A program made the translations under genes and the position numbers. 64,000 bases of DNA from CAZVGZ01 sp964627605 (GTDB lineage Bacteria; Latescibacterota; MWCZ01; CAZVGZ01): assembly GCA_964627605.1 (NCBI GenBank), contig CAZVGZ010000016.1, positions 16,042 through 80,041 on the forward strand. The letters are read 5' to 3'. Positions 63,362 through 64,000 of this stretch are shown piece after piece. The first letter of the stretch is position 1; each line of letters begins with the position of its first letter. The notes under the pieces were generated by a model. The model saw nothing but the letters and a program-made list of their open reading frames with translations. It was not told where the DNA came from and ran no database searches.

Positions 63362-63816
63362 GCCGCCGTCACACCGCCAGGCAGACCGCCGTGCAAGCCC
63401 TCTGTTGGCTAGAATCGCAACCTGGCGACATTCAAACCATCATCGGCGATCTGGTCGATTCCGGCGGACTTGATGACGATAGCATACAGTTCGCTGTGAG
63501 GCTCACCCAGAGAACACTCTCCGGGCAGGACAGCTACGACGAGGAGATCGCGGTTGCCGTCAAAAACCGTGATTCTGACAGGGTCGGGCGGTTAGAACGG
63601 ATCGTTATCCGGTTGGCTTTGGCGGAGATTGACTCGAAAGCCGATGTGCCAGTATCGGTCATTCTTGATGAATCGGTGGAGCTGGCTGGCGAGTTTGTCG
63701 ACGAAGACGCCGCAGCGTTCGTCAATGGGGTCCTCGACGGTGTAGTCAGACAACGCAGCGAACGCACGGCAGACGCTGTTGAGCTTGACCGATCCAACTG
63801 CGCGACCCGTGTCTGA
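63358..63816 (+). CDS. nusB: Transcription antitermination factor NusB
   Basis: A 152-residue protein. The N-terminal helix SRRHTARQTAVQALCWLES and the conserved LERIVIRLALAEIDS (the NusE/boxA-binding face) and AFVNGVLDGVV at the end identify NusB. It helps anti-termination on rRNA operons with NusE. GTG start overlaps the stop of ribH. Ends with about 60 bases before the tRNA gene; the coding part after the fold is a short variable tail. Confidence 0.94.
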   Translation: MSRRHTARQTAVQALCWLESQPGDIQTIIGDLVDSGGLDDDSIQFAVRLTQRTLSGQDSYDEEIAVAVKNRDSDRVGRLERIVIRLALAEIDSKADVPVSVILDESVELAGEFVDEDAAAFVNGVLDGVVRQRSERTADAVELDRSNCATRV

Positions 63817-63875
63817 AAACGGTTCAGTGCCTATATTATAAAGTCTCGAATCGACTCTGATTATGACGCCATTGT

Positions 63876-63952
63876 CGGGGCGTAGCGCAGCTTGGCAGCG
63901 CGCCTGCTTCGGGAGCAGGAGGTCGGGGGTTCAAATCCCCCCGCCCCGACCA
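63876..63952 (+). tRNA. tRNA-Pro (anticodon CGG)
   Basis: A 77-base tRNA with the CGGGGCG/CGCCCCG acceptor stem, discriminator A and encoded CCA end. The D-arm is GCGCAGCTTGGCAGCGC, the anticodon loop TTCGGGA gives CGG (reads CCG), and the T-arm is GGGGGTTCAAATCCCCC with the usual TTC. It lies 60 bases after nusB. An AT-rich TATATTATAAAG upstream could be a promoter -10 box, but I could not place a -35 box. Confidence 0.95.
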
Positions 63953-64000
63953 GTTACCGAATTCGCTGTCCTGAACTTCCTGGGCGGCGTTTTTGTTGGT

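Overview
The window looks like a chromosomal segment of a Gram-negative bacterium with moderately high G+C. It encodes an outer-membrane export pore (Wza type), Wzi- and YjbH-like outer-membrane proteins, several lipoproteins, a complete MreBCD-PBP2-RodA rod-shape cluster and a tRNA with encoded CCA. The mix of a sulfatase, Gfo/Idh oxidoreductases, large beta-propeller proteins and lipoprotein cyclophilins would fit a deep-branching uncultured lineage (for example Latescibacterota-like), but I cannot fix the phylum from sequence alone. Two 10-N assembly gaps lie inside genes (gcvH and the YebC gene).

Region 1-19,069 (minus strand) starts with the end-truncated gene of a secreted temptin-like protein. 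It then holds an 18.5-kb capsule/exopolysaccharide/O-antigen locus. In transcription order this reads: UDP-xylose synthase, Wza export protein, YjbH-like protein, UDP-GlcNAc 4-epimerase, Wzz/BY-kinase, O-antigen polymerase/ligase, GT4, AsnB-like amidotransferase, Wzi, GT4 (WbuB-like), a WbpV-like reductase, a WbpL/WecA-like phosphosugar transferase, a WbpM-like dehydratase and a flippase-like membrane protein. Many neighbours overlap by 1-4 bases. The last genes could form a UDP-QuiNAc synthesis and priming module. No classical Wzx flippase is in the window.

Region 19,287-25,686 carries an outer-membrane barrel, a LolB/DUF4292-like lipoprotein, a beta-propeller protein, a dead redoxin gene, gcvH and gcvPA, and a small membrane protein. 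Region 25,809-33,091 (minus) holds three consecutive cyclophilins, an FmdB zinc ribbon, an NCS2-like permease, a BioF-like enzyme, RidA and a broken Gfo/Idh gene.

Region 33,092-47,795 (plus) holds a Gfo/Idh enzyme, purN-purC-purH(N-terminal domain only), mreBCD-mrdA-rodA, a decayed gene, an unknown conserved protein, a nitrilase-family amidase, uvrC, a cyclase fragment and lipA. Region 47,824-55,842 (minus) holds a dead gene, a large N-acetylmuramoyl-L-alanine amidase, an internally deleted glnE, two related lipoproteins, nfo and aconitase. Region 56,090-63,952 holds an S55-like protein, a secreted propeller protein, a glycosyltransferase remnant, a sulfatase (minus), a YebC gene, ribH, nusB and tRNA-Pro(CGG).

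The most striking feature outside the sugar locus is gene decay. Seven loci (redoxin, Gfo/Idh, an unknown gene after rodA, adenylate cyclase, an unknown membrane protein, glnE, a membrane glycosyltransferase) carry frameshifts, stops or deletions, while the genes between them are intact. One cyclophilin also seems to have lost the start codon of its lipoprotein signal. This suggests recent genome erosion, or less likely local sequence error.
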